The notes under the pieces were generated by a model. The model saw nothing but the letters and a program-made list of their open reading frames with translations, did no database searches and had not been told where the DNA came from. Of a DNA stretch of 64,000 nucleotides, positions 19,004-27,624 are shown one piece after another (the stretch's first letter is position 1; each line of letters begins with the position of its first letter). The stretch lies in NCBI RefSeq assembly GCF_000299875.1, contig NZ_AMRK01000002.1, positions 310,001 through 374,000 on the forward strand, read 5' to 3'. This stretch comes from Celeribacter baekdonensis B30. GTDB taxonomy: Bacteria; Pseudomonadota; Alphaproteobacteria; Rhodobacterales; Rhodobacteraceae. The position numbers and the translations under genes are program-made.

Positions 19004-19915
19004 ATGAGTTTTGACAAAGACGCCCAAGACTGGCTTGAGGCCGAACTGGCCGACACACTCGACGAAGAGTGGGAAATTGAGCTCGAAGATTCGATCCTGT
19101 CGCGCGAAATCAAAAAGATTTACCAAAAAGAGCATCCCGATATGCTCGAACGTGCGGTCTATTTCCGCGAATTGCTGCGGCTTCAGGCCGAATTGATCAA
19201 GCTGCATGATTGGGTCGAACAGACCGGACAAAAGGTCGTGGTCTTGTTTGAGGGCCGCGATTCGGCGGGCAAAGGCGGCGTGATCAAACGGATCACCCAG
19301 CGGCTGAACCCGCGCGTCGTGCGTGTCGTTGCCCTACCCGCGCCGTCCAATCGCGAAAAAAGCCAATGGTATTTCCAACGCTATGTGCCACACCTGCCGG
19401 CGGCGGGTGAAATGGTGCTGTTTGATCGCTCTTGGTACAACCGTTCCGGCGTGGAGCGGGTGATGGGCTTTGCCGACGAGGATCAGGTCGAACAATTTTT
19501 CCAGGACGTTCCCGATTTTGAACGGATGCTGGTGCGCTCTGGCATCAAAGTGATCAAATATTGGTTCTCGATCACCGATGAAGAACAGCAAATGCGATTC
19601 CTGATGCGCATCCATGACCCGATGAAACAGTGGAAGTTGTCACCGATGGATTTGCAATCGCGCATCCGTTGGGAAGATTACACCAAGGCGAAAGAAGACA
19701 CATTCGCCCGCACCAACATCCCCGAAGCGCCATGGTATATCGTTGAAGGCAATGACAAAAAACGCGCGCGGCTGAATTGCATCGACCATTTGCTGTCGCA
19801 GTTCAACTATCACGAAATGCCACATGAAGAGGTGCATTTGCCGGAGCGGGTTTACAACAAGACCTATGAACGCGCGGTGTTGCCGCCTGAGCTTTACGTG
19901 CCGAGCAAATACTAA
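19004..19915 (+). CDS. ppk2: Polyphosphate kinase 2
   Basis: The 303-residue class I PPK2 transfers phosphate between polyphosphate and nucleotides, usually making GTP or ATP from NDP. The P-loop FEGRDSAGKGG is at residues 82-92, and the Walker-B and lid region LFDRSWYNRSGVERVMGF follows. Later motifs FLMRIHDPMKQWKLSPMD and TNIPEAPWYIVEGNDK are also typical. GGAG lies six bases before the second of two tandem ATGs, so 19004 is preferred to 19001. Single gene with its own terminator. Confidence 0.95.
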   Translation: MSFDKDAQDWLEAELADTLDEEWEIELEDSILSREIKKIYQKEHPDMLERAVYFRELLRLQAELIKLHDWVEQTGQKVVVLFEGRDSAGKGGVIKRITQRLNPRVVRVVALPAPSNREKSQWYFQRYVPHLPAAGEMVLFDRSWYNRSGVERVMGFADEDQVEQFFQDVPDFERMLVRSGIKVIKYWFSITDEEQQMRFLMRIHDPMKQWKLSPMDLQSRIRWEDYTKAKEDTFARTNIPEAPWYIVEGNDKKRARLNCIDHLLSQFNYHEMPHEEVHLPERVYNKTYERAVLPPELYVPSKY

Positions 19916-19955
19916 GGCCGCTTCAGGCGGGGCGGTGTTAACGTTCTCGCGAGCC

Positions 19956-19983
19956 AAGGCCGGACCCGACGGTCCGGCCTTTC
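19956..19983 (+). terminator. ppk2 terminator
   Basis: A perfect 11-bp stem, AAGGCCGGACC with GGTCCGGCCTT and loop CGAC, followed by TTCCCTTTT. Confidence 0.88.
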
Positions 19984-20014
19984 CCTTTTGTCAAAGGCAT
20001 CCTATATCCGTTCC

Positions 20015-20458
20015 ATGTTTGGTGATTTTCTCAAAACTCTGCTGCAACCCGCCCCGCCACGTCTTCAAGTGACAGACGCGCGGCGTGCTTTGGCGGCGCT
20101 CTTGGTCCGTGTGGCCCGCGCTGACGGTCATTATGCGCCAGAAGAAGCGGTGCGGATCGAGAAAGTCCTGATCGAACGCTATGCCCTGTCGCCCTTTGAG
20201 GCGGCGAAACTGCGCGGCGAGGCCGAGGTGCTTGAAGACGAAGCCCCCGACACCGTGCGCTTTACCCGCGCCATCAAAGAGGCCGTGCCCTATGAGGACC
20301 GCGAAAGCGTGATCGAAGGGCTTTGGTCGGTGGTTTTGGCCGACGGCGTGCGCGACAGCGACGAGGATACGCTTTTGCGTTTGGTTGCGAATCTTTTGGG
20401 TGTGAACGACCGCGACAGCGCTTTGGCGCGCAAAAGGGTCGAGGCACGATTGGGCTAA
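20015..20458 (+). CDS. TerB-like (tellurite resistance/DjlA-N) protein
   Basis: A 147-residue, all-helical soluble protein. The pattern RALAALLVRVARADGHYAPEEAVRIEKVL (split here as RVARADGHYAPEE) and the second WSVVLADGVRDSDEDTLLRLVANLLG repeat the TerB-fold D-G-x-x-x-x-E metal-like motif twice. Family members are linked to tellurite resistance and envelope stress, but the role here is unknown. The ATG at 20015 is preferred; a TTG codon nine residues upstream is possible but would begin inside the ppk2 terminator tail. Confidence 0.82.
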   Translation: MFGDFLKTLLQPAPPRLQVTDARRALAALLVRVARADGHYAPEEAVRIEKVLIERYALSPFEAAKLRGEAEVLEDEAPDTVRFTRAIKEAVPYEDRESVIEGLWSVVLADGVRDSDEDTLLRLVANLLGVNDRDSALARKRVEARLG

Positions 20459-20592
20459 GCCCGGCCATAAGGCCCAAAGCAAGCCCAAGCCCTAGGCGCG
20501 GGCCATACATATGATCAAAAAACAGGCGAAACGCTGCGGCACCCTGATGATCATTGTTGCATATGCTTAAGATTTCGCCCTAACTCTTGTTG

Positions 20593-21408
20593 ATGTTGAC
20601 CAAAGACTCAAAAACCGCACCCGCCACTCAGCCTCTTGAGGCAACTCCCGTGATCGAAATCCGGGATTTGCACAAATCCTATGGCGAGTTGGAGGTGCTC
20701 AAGGGCGTTTCACTGAGCGCCCCGCGCGGCCATGTGCTTTCACTCATTGGCTCGTCGGGCTCAGGCAAATCCACGTTGTTGCGCTGTGCCAACCTGTTGG
20801 AGGACAGCCAAAGCGGCGAGATCCTGTTTGAGGGTGAGCCGATCACATGGAAAGGCGAAGGCCTGCACCGGCGCCCCGCGGATCGCAAACAGGTGCTACG
20901 CATCCGCACCAACCTGTCGATGGTGTTTCAACAATTCAATCTTTGGGCCCATATGACAATTTTGGAAAACGTCATGGAGGCCCCCGTCACGGTCATGGGG
21001 CGCGACAAAAAAGAGGTCGAAGCCAGCGCGCGCGCCTATCTCGACAAGGTCGGCATTGGCGACAAATGTGACGTCTACCCGGCGCAGATGTCCGGCGGCC
21101 AACAACAACGCGCCGCAATCGCGCGCGCCTTGTGCATGGAACCGAAAGCCCTTTTGTTTGACGAACCGACCTCTGCCCTTGATCCCGAATTGGAACAAGA
21201 GGTGGTCAAGGTGATCAAGGCCCTGGCCGAAGAGGGCCGGACTATGATGATCGTCACCCATGACATGCGCATGGCGGCGGATATTTCCGATCATGTGGTG
21301 TTTTTGCACAAAGGGTTGATCGAAGAAGAGGGTCACCCGACCCAGCTTTTCAATCAGCCCAAATCCGAACGCCTGCAACAGTTTCTCAGCGCGACTGTGC
21401 CGGCCTAA
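20593..21408 (+). CDS. Polar amino-acid/amine ABC transporter, ATP-binding protein
   Basis: The 271-residue HisP/GlnQ-type ATPase has Walker A GSSGSGKST, Q-loop FQQFNLW, signature MSGGQQQR, Walker B LLFDEPTSALD and the H-loop VTHDMR. It powers import through the two permeases encoded downstream. It is the first gene of a seven-gene run that also encodes two glutamine-synthetase-like ligases and an amidotransferase. A run of TTG TTG ATG codons at the start leaves the ATG at 20593 as the best choice. Confidence 0.95.
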   Translation: MLTKDSKTAPATQPLEATPVIEIRDLHKSYGELEVLKGVSLSAPRGHVLSLIGSSGSGKSTLLRCANLLEDSQSGEILFEGEPITWKGEGLHRRPADRKQVLRIRTNLSMVFQQFNLWAHMTILENVMEAPVTVMGRDKKEVEASARAYLDKVGIGDKCDVYPAQMSGGQQQRAAIARALCMEPKALLFDEPTSALDPELEQEVVKVIKALAEEGRTMMIVTHDMRMAADISDHVVFLHKGLIEEEGHPTQLFNQPKSERLQQFLSATVPA

Positions 21409-21435
21409 ACAAGCGCTACCAATGGGAGAATTTTC

Positions 21436-22155
21436 ATGAAGACACTCGTCCTAACTGCTGCCGCATGCGCCCTGATGGCCGGCGCCGCCTCTGCTGAAAC
21501 CATCCGTCTGGGTACCGAGGGCGCCTACCCTCCGTACAACTATATCGACGACAACGGCCAAGTCGCAGGCTTTGAGCGGATGTTGGGCGACGAGTTGTGC
21601 AAACGCGCCGAGCTTGAGTGTGAATGGGTCACCAACGATTGGGACAGCATCATCCCGAACCTTTTGTCCGGCAACTATGATGCGATCATCGCGGGCATGT
21701 CGATCACACCCGAACGCGCCGAGAAGGTCGATTTCTCCGTCAACTACACCCCGCCGTCCTACTCGTCTTACGCGGCCATGTCCGAAGATGCCGACCTGAC
21801 CGGCGGCATCGTGGCGGCACAGTCCAGCACCATTCAGTCCCAATACGTTGTTGACACGGGCGCCACGCTTTTGGAATTCCCCTCCTTTGAGGACTCTCTG
21901 GCCGCCATGTTGTCCGGCGAAGCCGACGCTGTGTTTGCCGACAAAGACACCCTCGTGCCCGTCGTCGAAGAAGACCCGACTGTGATGTGGGCTGGCGAAG
22001 ACATCGCGCTTTCTGTCGGCATCGGCATGGCGTTCCGCAAATCCGACCCGGACTTGCGCGCAAAATTTGATGCAGGGATTGAAGCGATGAAAGCCGATGG
22101 CACGCTCAACGCCATGATCAAAGAATACCTGGGCGAAGACAGCCCGGGCTTTTAA
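21436..22155 (+). CDS. ABC transporter periplasmic substrate-binding protein
   Basis: The 239-residue protein has a clean signal peptide (MKTLVLTAAACALMAGAASA) and a type 2 SBP_bac_3 fold: IRLGTEGAYPPYNYIDDNG, then GFERMLGDELCKR, DWDSIIPNLLSGNYDAIIAGMSITPERAEKV shortened to DAIIAGMSITPER. This fits binding of polar or basic amino acids or amines. The ligand Asp/Arg residues could place it near the lysine/arginine/ornithine group, but the substrate is not certain. It lies 27 bases after the ATPase gene and is followed by a terminator-like hairpin. Confidence 0.94.
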   Translation: MKTLVLTAAACALMAGAASAETIRLGTEGAYPPYNYIDDNGQVAGFERMLGDELCKRAELECEWVTNDWDSIIPNLLSGNYDAIIAGMSITPERAEKVDFSVNYTPPSYSSYAAMSEDADLTGGIVAAQSSTIQSQYVVDTGATLLEFPSFEDSLAAMLSGEADAVFADKDTLVPVVEEDPTVMWAGEDIALSVGIGMAFRKSDPDLRAKFDAGIEAMKADGTLNAMIKEYLGEDSPGF

Positions 22156-22164
22156 GCCCGTTTT

Positions 22165-22196
22165 GGCGGGGCTGCCTGACGTGGCCCCGCCGCTTT
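22165..22196 (+). terminator. Attenuator-like hairpin after the binding-protein gene
   Basis: GGCGGGGC pairs with GCCCCGCC across an 11-base loop and is followed by GCTTTTG. Such partial terminators after binding-protein genes usually raise that gene's mRNA over the permeases. Here it would still let the operon continue. Confidence 0.55.
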
Positions 22197-22301
22197 TGTC
22201 CGATCTCGCCACGCGTTTTTCCCTGACCCCACAGGTGATCCATCTTTTCCTATTGCGCCACTCCTGAGACGCTCGAAGGCCTGACTTGGCTGAGCTGTTA
22301 C

Positions 22302-23132
22302 ATGACGACCGGAAAGCATCTCGCTTTTTATGCCTCCTTTGGGACGGTTCTGATGTTGTTGGCGGTGACTGCGCCGCTGGCCTTGGCGTTTGGATTTTTC
22401 TCTGCCACTGGCAGCCGCGCGCAGTTTGCACCGCTGCGCTGGATCTCACAGACCTATATGGCACTGGTTCGGGGCATTCCCGACATCGCCTTTTTCCTGT
22501 TTTTCGTGATTGCTTTGGACCAGGGCATCGAGTGGCTGCGCCATCAGGCGAAGTGCCCCGACTGGGCCGAACCGATCCGCCAAGGCAATGATTTCATTGT
22601 CTGTGCTGCGGCCAAAATGCCACTCAACAACGCCCCCGAAAGCGTCCACCAAATCTACGGCTTTGCCTTGGCCGTGTTGACCTTTGCCATCGTGTTTGGC
22701 GCTTTTGCCGGGAATGTGTTGGCCGGGGCGATGAACACCGTCCCCCATGGTCAAATCGAAACCGCCGAGGCCTATGGCATGAGCCACCGCCAAGCGTTTT
22801 GGCGCATCATCGTGCCGCAGATGTGGATTTACGCCCTGCCCGGCCTGTCGAACCTGTGGATGGTGTTGATCAAGGCCACGCCGCTGTTGTTTCTGTTGGG
22901 CGTCGAAGATGTCGTCTATTGGGCGCGCGAATTGGGCGGCACCAAGAACATCCGGTTCACCGAATATCCCCATGGAGATTGGCGGATGTGGTATTTCTTG
23001 GCCCTATTGGTGTTCTACCTTCTCTTCACCAAAGTCTCTGAAATCGTCCTCTCCCGCGTCACCCGCAAACTGAGCCGAGGACAGGCGACAGCGGGCGGTG
23101 AAGCCCTACGCAAAGCGGGGGCTGCAACATGA
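22302..23132 (+). CDS. ABC transporter permease (first)
   Basis: A 276-residue HisQ/GlnP-type permease with five or so helices. The conserved cytoplasmic EAA loop reads ETAEAYGMSHRQAFWRIIVPQM. An unusually long central insert (GIEWLRHQAKCPDWAEPIRQGNDF, in pieces) matches a subgroup I recall from roseobacters. The open frame continues upstream to 22239 with sensible residues (LTWLSCY) but no standard start, so the true N-terminus may be slightly longer, for example CTG at 22275. It overlaps the next permease by four bases. Confidence 0.9.
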   Translation: MTTGKHLAFYASFGTVLMLLAVTAPLALAFGFFSATGSRAQFAPLRWISQTYMALVRGIPDIAFFLFFVIALDQGIEWLRHQAKCPDWAEPIRQGNDFIVCAAAKMPLNNAPESVHQIYGFALAVLTFAIVFGAFAGNVLAGAMNTVPHGQIETAEAYGMSHRQAFWRIIVPQMWIYALPGLSNLWMVLIKATPLLFLLGVEDVVYWARELGGTKNIRFTEYPHGDWRMWYFLALLVFYLLFTKVSEIVLSRVTRKLSRGQATAGGEALRKAGAAT

Positions 23133-23935
23133 GCTGCCTGCAAACGGTTGCCGACTACGGCCTGCGCTCCATCGGCATTGGCGAACGGCTTTTGCCGCGT
23201 GCCGACATCACATTGTGCGAACAGGTCACCCTGATCGGCTCGGGCATGTTGTGGAACATCTATTTTGGCCTCCTCGCCATCCTGTTTGGCTTTTTCTCGG
23301 CCACGGGACTGGCTTTGGCCAAAAACAGCGCGTACAAGCCGCTGCGCAAAGCCGCCGAGTGGTTCATTTTTATATTCCGTGGCTCGCCACTGTTCATCCA
23401 GTTTTTCTTTGGCTATTTCCTGTTTCTCTCCTTGAAACAGAGCTTTCCGCTCTTTGACGCCTTCACCAGCGCATGGATCGGAGCGGCCATCGTCTTGTGG
23501 CTCAACACCACGGCCTATTCCGCCGAGATTTTTTACGGCGCTCTGCAATCCATCCCGAAAGGCGATATTGAGGCCGCCGACGCCTATGGCCTCTCCGGCT
23601 GGAAACGCTTTCGCCGGATCACTTGGCCAACGCTGTTGCGTCTGGCTTGGCCCGCCTACACCAATGAGGCGATCTTTATCTTTCACTCCACCACCTTGGT
23701 GTTTTTCTCCGGCTTCCCGGCGCTGCAACAAAAGGGCGATGCGCTGTATTACGCCTCCTATTTTGCCGACAAGACGTTCAACCCCTTTATCCCCTATCCG
23801 ATTTTGGCGGGCTATTTCGTCTGTGTGACGCTCTGCATCATCCTGAGCTTTGGCGCGATCAATCGCTATCTGAACCGCCATTTGCCAAGCTCAAAACGCC
23901 CCCGTCTTCGCCTGCGTCCACAGGTGATCCGATGA
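23129..23935 (+). CDS. ABC transporter permease (second)
   Basis: The 268-residue HisM-type permease has the EAA loop motif DIEAADAYGLSGWKRFRRITWPTL and about five membrane helices (IYFGLLAILFGFFSATGLAL, FIFIFRGSPLFIQFFFGYFL). It pairs with the first permease to form the membrane channel. Start and stop overlap its neighbours by four bases each (ATGA), a tightly coupled operon. Confidence 0.93.
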   Translation: MSCLQTVADYGLRSIGIGERLLPRADITLCEQVTLIGSGMLWNIYFGLLAILFGFFSATGLALAKNSAYKPLRKAAEWFIFIFRGSPLFIQFFFGYFLFLSLKQSFPLFDAFTSAWIGAAIVLWLNTTAYSAEIFYGALQSIPKGDIEAADAYGLSGWKRFRRITWPTLLRLAWPAYTNEAIFIFHSTTLVFFSGFPALQQKGDALYYASYFADKTFNPFIPYPILAGYFVCVTLCIILSFGAINRYLNRHLPSSKRPRLRLRPQVIR

Positions 23936-25275
23936 TCCGAAACGCGGGTTGGCTGGGCGAACATCCGGAGGTCAAAACCATCCGCGTCGCCGCCGCCGAT
24001 CTCAACGGCCAAGCCCGTGGCAAACGTATGTCGGCGCGGTTTGCAGGCAAGGTCGAACAGGAAGGCACGCGCTTTCCGCTCTCTGTCCTGAACCTCGACA
24101 TTTGGGGCGAGGATATCGAAGACAGCCCTTTGGTGTTTGAAACTGGGGACCAGGACGGGGTGCTTTTGCCGACCGAGCGCGGCTTTACCCCGATGCCGTG
24201 GCTGGAAGGCCCCACAGCCCTTTTGCCGATGTGGATGTTCATGGAGGATGGCCGCCCCTTTGATGGCGATCCGCGTCAGGCCTTGGCCCGCGTGGTCGAA
24301 CGCTACAAAGCGCGCGGGCTGACCCCGGTTGTGGCCACCGAATTGGAATTCTACATCGTCGATGACAGCTCGCGCCAACTGCGCGTCCCGCGCTCACCGC
24401 GCTCTGGCAAACGACGGCCCGGCGCGGAGACATTGGCCCTGCGCGCGCTCGATGCCTTTGATGCGTTTTTCACTGACCTCTATGAGGCCTGCGAAGAAAT
24501 GGACATCCCGGCCGATACCGCGATTTCCGAGGCAGGTCTGGGCCAGTTTGAAATCAACATTGTCTATAGCGCCGACGCGTTGAAAGCCGCCGATGATGCG
24601 TGGTTGTTCAAACTTTTGGTCAAAGGTCTGGCGCGCAAACATGGCTTTGCCGCCTCTTTCATGGCCAAACCCTACGAGGATTATGCCGGCAATGGCATGC
24701 ACACCCATTTCTCCCTGCTCAATGAGGCCGGTGAGAATGTGTTTGACGATGGCTCAAGTGCTGGCACCGATCTGATGCGCCATGCGATTGCCGGGTGCCT
24801 TCATGCCATGGCGGATTCGTCGTTGATCTTCGCGCCGCATGGCAACAGCTTTGATCGCCTTGTCGCTGGATCGCACGCGCCCACCCGGATATGTTGGGGC
24901 TATGACAACCGTACGGCGGCGGTGCGCGTACCGGGTGGCGCGTCCAAAGCACGGCGGATCGAACACCGGGTTTCAGGCGGGGACGTGAACCCGCACTTGA
25001 TGATTGCGGCCATTCTCGGCGCTGCCCTCATTGGCATGGACGACACACTGAAAGCGCCCCCGCCGATCACCGGCAACGCCTATGCGCAAAACCTGCCGGA
25101 AATGCCCGGCGACTGGGGCACGGCGATTGATACATTTGCCGCCTCCCCCCTGATGCGGCGCATTTTTCCAGAGCAATTGGTGCGCAACCTGACCCTGACC
25201 AAGCGTCAGGAGTTTCGGGACTGGGCCGAATTGACGCCCGAAGAACAGGTCGAATTGTACCTCGATACGGTGTGA
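23932..25275 (+). CDS. Glutamine-synthetase-like gamma-glutamyl-amine ligase (first)
   Basis: The 447-residue GlnA-family enzyme keeps the catalytic core: ATELEFYIVDD, EAGLGQFEINI (metal Glu), GMHTHFSLL (His/metal), FDRLVAGSHAPTRICWGYDNRT and the C-terminal RRIEHRVSGGDVNPHL with the Arg. Its N-terminus (VKTIRVAAADLNGQARGKRM) resembles the PuuA/GmaS amine-ligating subgroup rather than true glutamine synthetase. It should join glutamate to an amine with ATP. It is fused by overlap to the permease gene. The amine is unknown. Confidence 0.9.
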   Translation: MIRNAGWLGEHPEVKTIRVAAADLNGQARGKRMSARFAGKVEQEGTRFPLSVLNLDIWGEDIEDSPLVFETGDQDGVLLPTERGFTPMPWLEGPTALLPMWMFMEDGRPFDGDPRQALARVVERYKARGLTPVVATELEFYIVDDSSRQLRVPRSPRSGKRRPGAETLALRALDAFDAFFTDLYEACEEMDIPADTAISEAGLGQFEINIVYSADALKAADDAWLFKLLVKGLARKHGFAASFMAKPYEDYAGNGMHTHFSLLNEAGENVFDDGSSAGTDLMRHAIAGCLHAMADSSLIFAPHGNSFDRLVAGSHAPTRICWGYDNRTAAVRVPGGASKARRIEHRVSGGDVNPHLMIAAILGAALIGMDDTLKAPPPITGNAYAQNLPEMPGDWGTAIDTFAASPLMRRIFPEQLVRNLTLTKRQEFRDWAELTPEEQVELYLDTV

Positions 25276-25407
25276 CTTCGGTGTGAAGGCGCTCAGACAC
25301 CGGGCGCGCAAAAATATTTGATCAAATTATTGCAACAGACCCCGTGGCCCCCTTGCGGCGTTTTGACCAACGCGCTACCGTCGGGCATTCACAACAGTCG
25401 GTGACTT
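25276..25407 (+). promoter_or_regulatory. Internal gap with a 12-bp palindrome
   Basis: This 132-base gap splits the operon. It is AT-rich and contains the perfect palindrome ATTTGATCAAAT at 25316-25327, followed by TTATTGCAACA, so it may hold an internal promoter or operator. A related TGATCA followed by TTGTTGCA occurs before the transporter genes near 20550. Confidence 0.4.
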
Positions 25408-26103
25408 ATGAAACTCGGCATTCTGCAATGCGGACACGCGCCTGACCCGGTGGCGCAAAAACACGGGGATTTCGATCATATGTTTGCGCAGCTTCTTGCG
25501 CCTTATGGCTACAGCTATGAGGTCTGGAACGTTGTCGACATGGAGTTCCCGGACGGGCCAGAGGCCGCCGATGCCTGGCTTTTGACCGGCTCCAAACATG
25601 GTGCCTATGAAGACCACCCGTTTATCCCGCCGCTTGAGGCACTGATCCGGGACATTCATGCCTCCGGTCGACGGATGCTTGGCATCTGTTTTGGCCATCA
25701 AATCATCGCCAAGGCGTTGGGCGGCACGGTGGAGAAATTCAAAGGCGGCTGGTCGATTGGCCGCACCGCCTATGACATCCCGGCGCTGGGTCATGTGTAT
25801 CTCAATGCCTGGCACCAAGATCAGGTCACCACGCTGCCCGAAGGGGCCCAAGTGGTAGGGCAGAATGAGTTTTGCGCCAATGCCGCGTTGGTCTATGGCG
25901 ACAGCATCCTGACGATTCAGCCCCACCCGGAATTGTCGCCAGCCATCATCGCTGACTATTTGGCCGCACGCGCACATGATCCAGCCTATCCACAGGATCG
26001 CATCGCAGCGGCCCTTGAGGAAAACACAAAACCCACCGATGACGCGCGCTTTGCCGCCCTCATGGCGGGATTTCTTGAACATGGGCGGGAGGCCCTGACC
26101 TGA
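25408..26103 (+). CDS. Class I glutamine amidotransferase
   Basis: The 231-residue GATase1 protein resembles the amidotransferase half of GMP synthase: LTGSKHGAYEDHPF, nucleophile Cys in GICFGHQI, and QPHPEL with the His-Glu pair. Between two gamma-glutamyl-amine ligases it is a candidate hydrolase that frees the product from a gamma-glutamyl adduct, like PuuD in function, although PuuD belongs to a different amidotransferase branch. Its stop overlaps the next start by one base. Substrate is not established. Confidence 0.9.
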   Translation: MKLGILQCGHAPDPVAQKHGDFDHMFAQLLAPYGYSYEVWNVVDMEFPDGPEAADAWLLTGSKHGAYEDHPFIPPLEALIRDIHASGRRMLGICFGHQIIAKALGGTVEKFKGGWSIGRTAYDIPALGHVYLNAWHQDQVTTLPEGAQVVGQNEFCANAALVYGDSILTIQPHPELSPAIIADYLAARAHDPAYPQDRIAAALEENTKPTDDARFAALMAGFLEHGREALT

Positions 26104-27455
26104 TGGATTTCTTCGATCAACTGCCCCAGGCCGCTCTTGATTTCATGGACGGGCGCAAACTGGATGAGGTCGAATGTATCGTCGCCGATCTCTCCGGCAT
26201 TGCCCGCGGCAAGGCGATGCCCGCCGCGAAATTCGCCACGCAAAAACATTTCTACCTACCCAACTCGATCTTTTTGCAATCCATCAATGGAGATTGGGTC
26301 GATGATGCGGATGCGCCGTTTACCGAACCCGACATGGTCTTGGTGCCCGATTTCACCACCGCTTCCGCCGCGCCATGGACTGCCGATTGCACGCTTCAGG
26401 TCATCCATGATGTGTTCGACCAAAAGGGTGATTTAATGCCCGTCGCGCCGCGCAACGTGTTGAAACGCGTCGTCGATTTATATCATCAACAGGGCTGGGA
26501 CCCGATTGTCGCACCGGAGATGGAATTCTTCCTCGTCGCGCGCAACACCGACCCGAACCAACCGATTGAGCCGCCGATTGGCCGCTCCGGTCGTCGTGCC
26601 GCACAACGTCAGGCCTATTCCATGTCCGCCGTGGACGAATACGGCCCGATCATTGACGACATTTACGACTTTGCCGAGGCTCAGGGCCTTGAAATCGACG
26701 GTATCTTGCAAGAGGGTGGTGCTGGTCAGATTGAAATGAACCTGCGCCATGGTGACCCGGTCAAATTGGCCGATGAAATGTTTTATTTCAAACGCTTGAT
26801 CCGCGAAGCCGCTCTGCGTCACGATTGTTTTGCCACCTTTATGGCCAAACCGATTCAGGACGAACCGGGGTCTGCGATGCACATTCACCATTCGGTGGTG
26901 GATCTCAAAACCGGCGAGAATATCTTTTCGGATGCCGATGGCGCAGAGACCGAAGCCTTTCATCATTTCATCGCCGGTCTGCAAAATCACCTTGCTTCGA
27001 CGATTGCGATTCATGCGCCCTATGTGAACAGCTACCGCCGCTATGTCCGCGATTTCGCCGCTCCGATCAACCTCGAATGGGGCCGCGACAACCGCACCAC
27101 CGGGCTGCGCGTGCCGATCTCTGGACCGGAAGCACGGCGGATTGAAAACCGTCTGCCGGGGATGGATGTGAACCCCTATTTGTCGATTGCAGCCTCGCTG
27201 GCCTGTGGCTATCTCGGCCTGATGGAGCGGCGTGAACCGCGCGCGGAATATGTTGGTGACGCTTATGCCTCGGCCGAGGGCATTCCGGGGACTTTGGCCT
27301 CCGCGCTCGATCTGTTGCAGTGCGCCGATCAGATGCAAGAGGTGCTGGGCCGCGATTTCTGCCGCACCTACATTCAGGTGAAGCGCACCGAAAACGATGC
27401 GTTTTTACAGGTGATTTCGCCATGGGAGCGCGAGCATCTTTTGCTCAACGTCTAA
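26103..27455 (+). CDS. Glutamine-synthetase-like gamma-glutamyl-amine ligase (second)
   Basis: A 450-residue paralog of the ligase 2 kb upstream. Core motifs: VECIVADLSGIARGKAMP, VAPEMEFFLV, EGGAGQIEMNL, AMHIHHSVVD, YVNSYRRYV and WGRDNRTTGLRVP, then RRIENRLPGMDVNPYL. It begins one base into the amidotransferase stop, so it is translated together with it. PuuA-like proteins in Proteobacteria start with a similar DLSGIARGK segment. I infer that it gamma-glutamylates a polyamine or amine. Why two ligases are kept is not clear. Confidence 0.92.
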   Translation: MDFFDQLPQAALDFMDGRKLDEVECIVADLSGIARGKAMPAAKFATQKHFYLPNSIFLQSINGDWVDDADAPFTEPDMVLVPDFTTASAAPWTADCTLQVIHDVFDQKGDLMPVAPRNVLKRVVDLYHQQGWDPIVAPEMEFFLVARNTDPNQPIEPPIGRSGRRAAQRQAYSMSAVDEYGPIIDDIYDFAEAQGLEIDGILQEGGAGQIEMNLRHGDPVKLADEMFYFKRLIREAALRHDCFATFMAKPIQDEPGSAMHIHHSVVDLKTGENIFSDADGAETEAFHHFIAGLQNHLASTIAIHAPYVNSYRRYVRDFAAPINLEWGRDNRTTGLRVPISGPEARRIENRLPGMDVNPYLSIAASLACGYLGLMERREPRAEYVGDAYASAEGIPGTLASALDLLQCADQMQEVLGRDFCRTYIQVKRTENDAFLQVISPWEREHLLLNV

Positions 27456-27482
27456 AGGCATGTAGCGTTAAAATGGACACGG

Positions 27483-27509
27483 AAAGGGGGCGCGTTCGCC
27501 CCCTTTTTG
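27483..27509 (+). terminator. Terminator of the transporter-ligase operon
   Basis: A 10-bp stem AAAGGGGGCG with CGCCCCCTTT and a four-base loop, followed by T5. It ends the seven-gene unit. Confidence 0.9.
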
Positions 27510-27624
27510 CTGCGCGTCCACCCCGAAAATGTGAATTTTTTGCGAAAACCCGCCGGTGCGACAGCACAAGAGTAGATTTCTCATCGCACACCACTTACAG
27601 TTATTCTGAAAGAAGAATTCAAGA

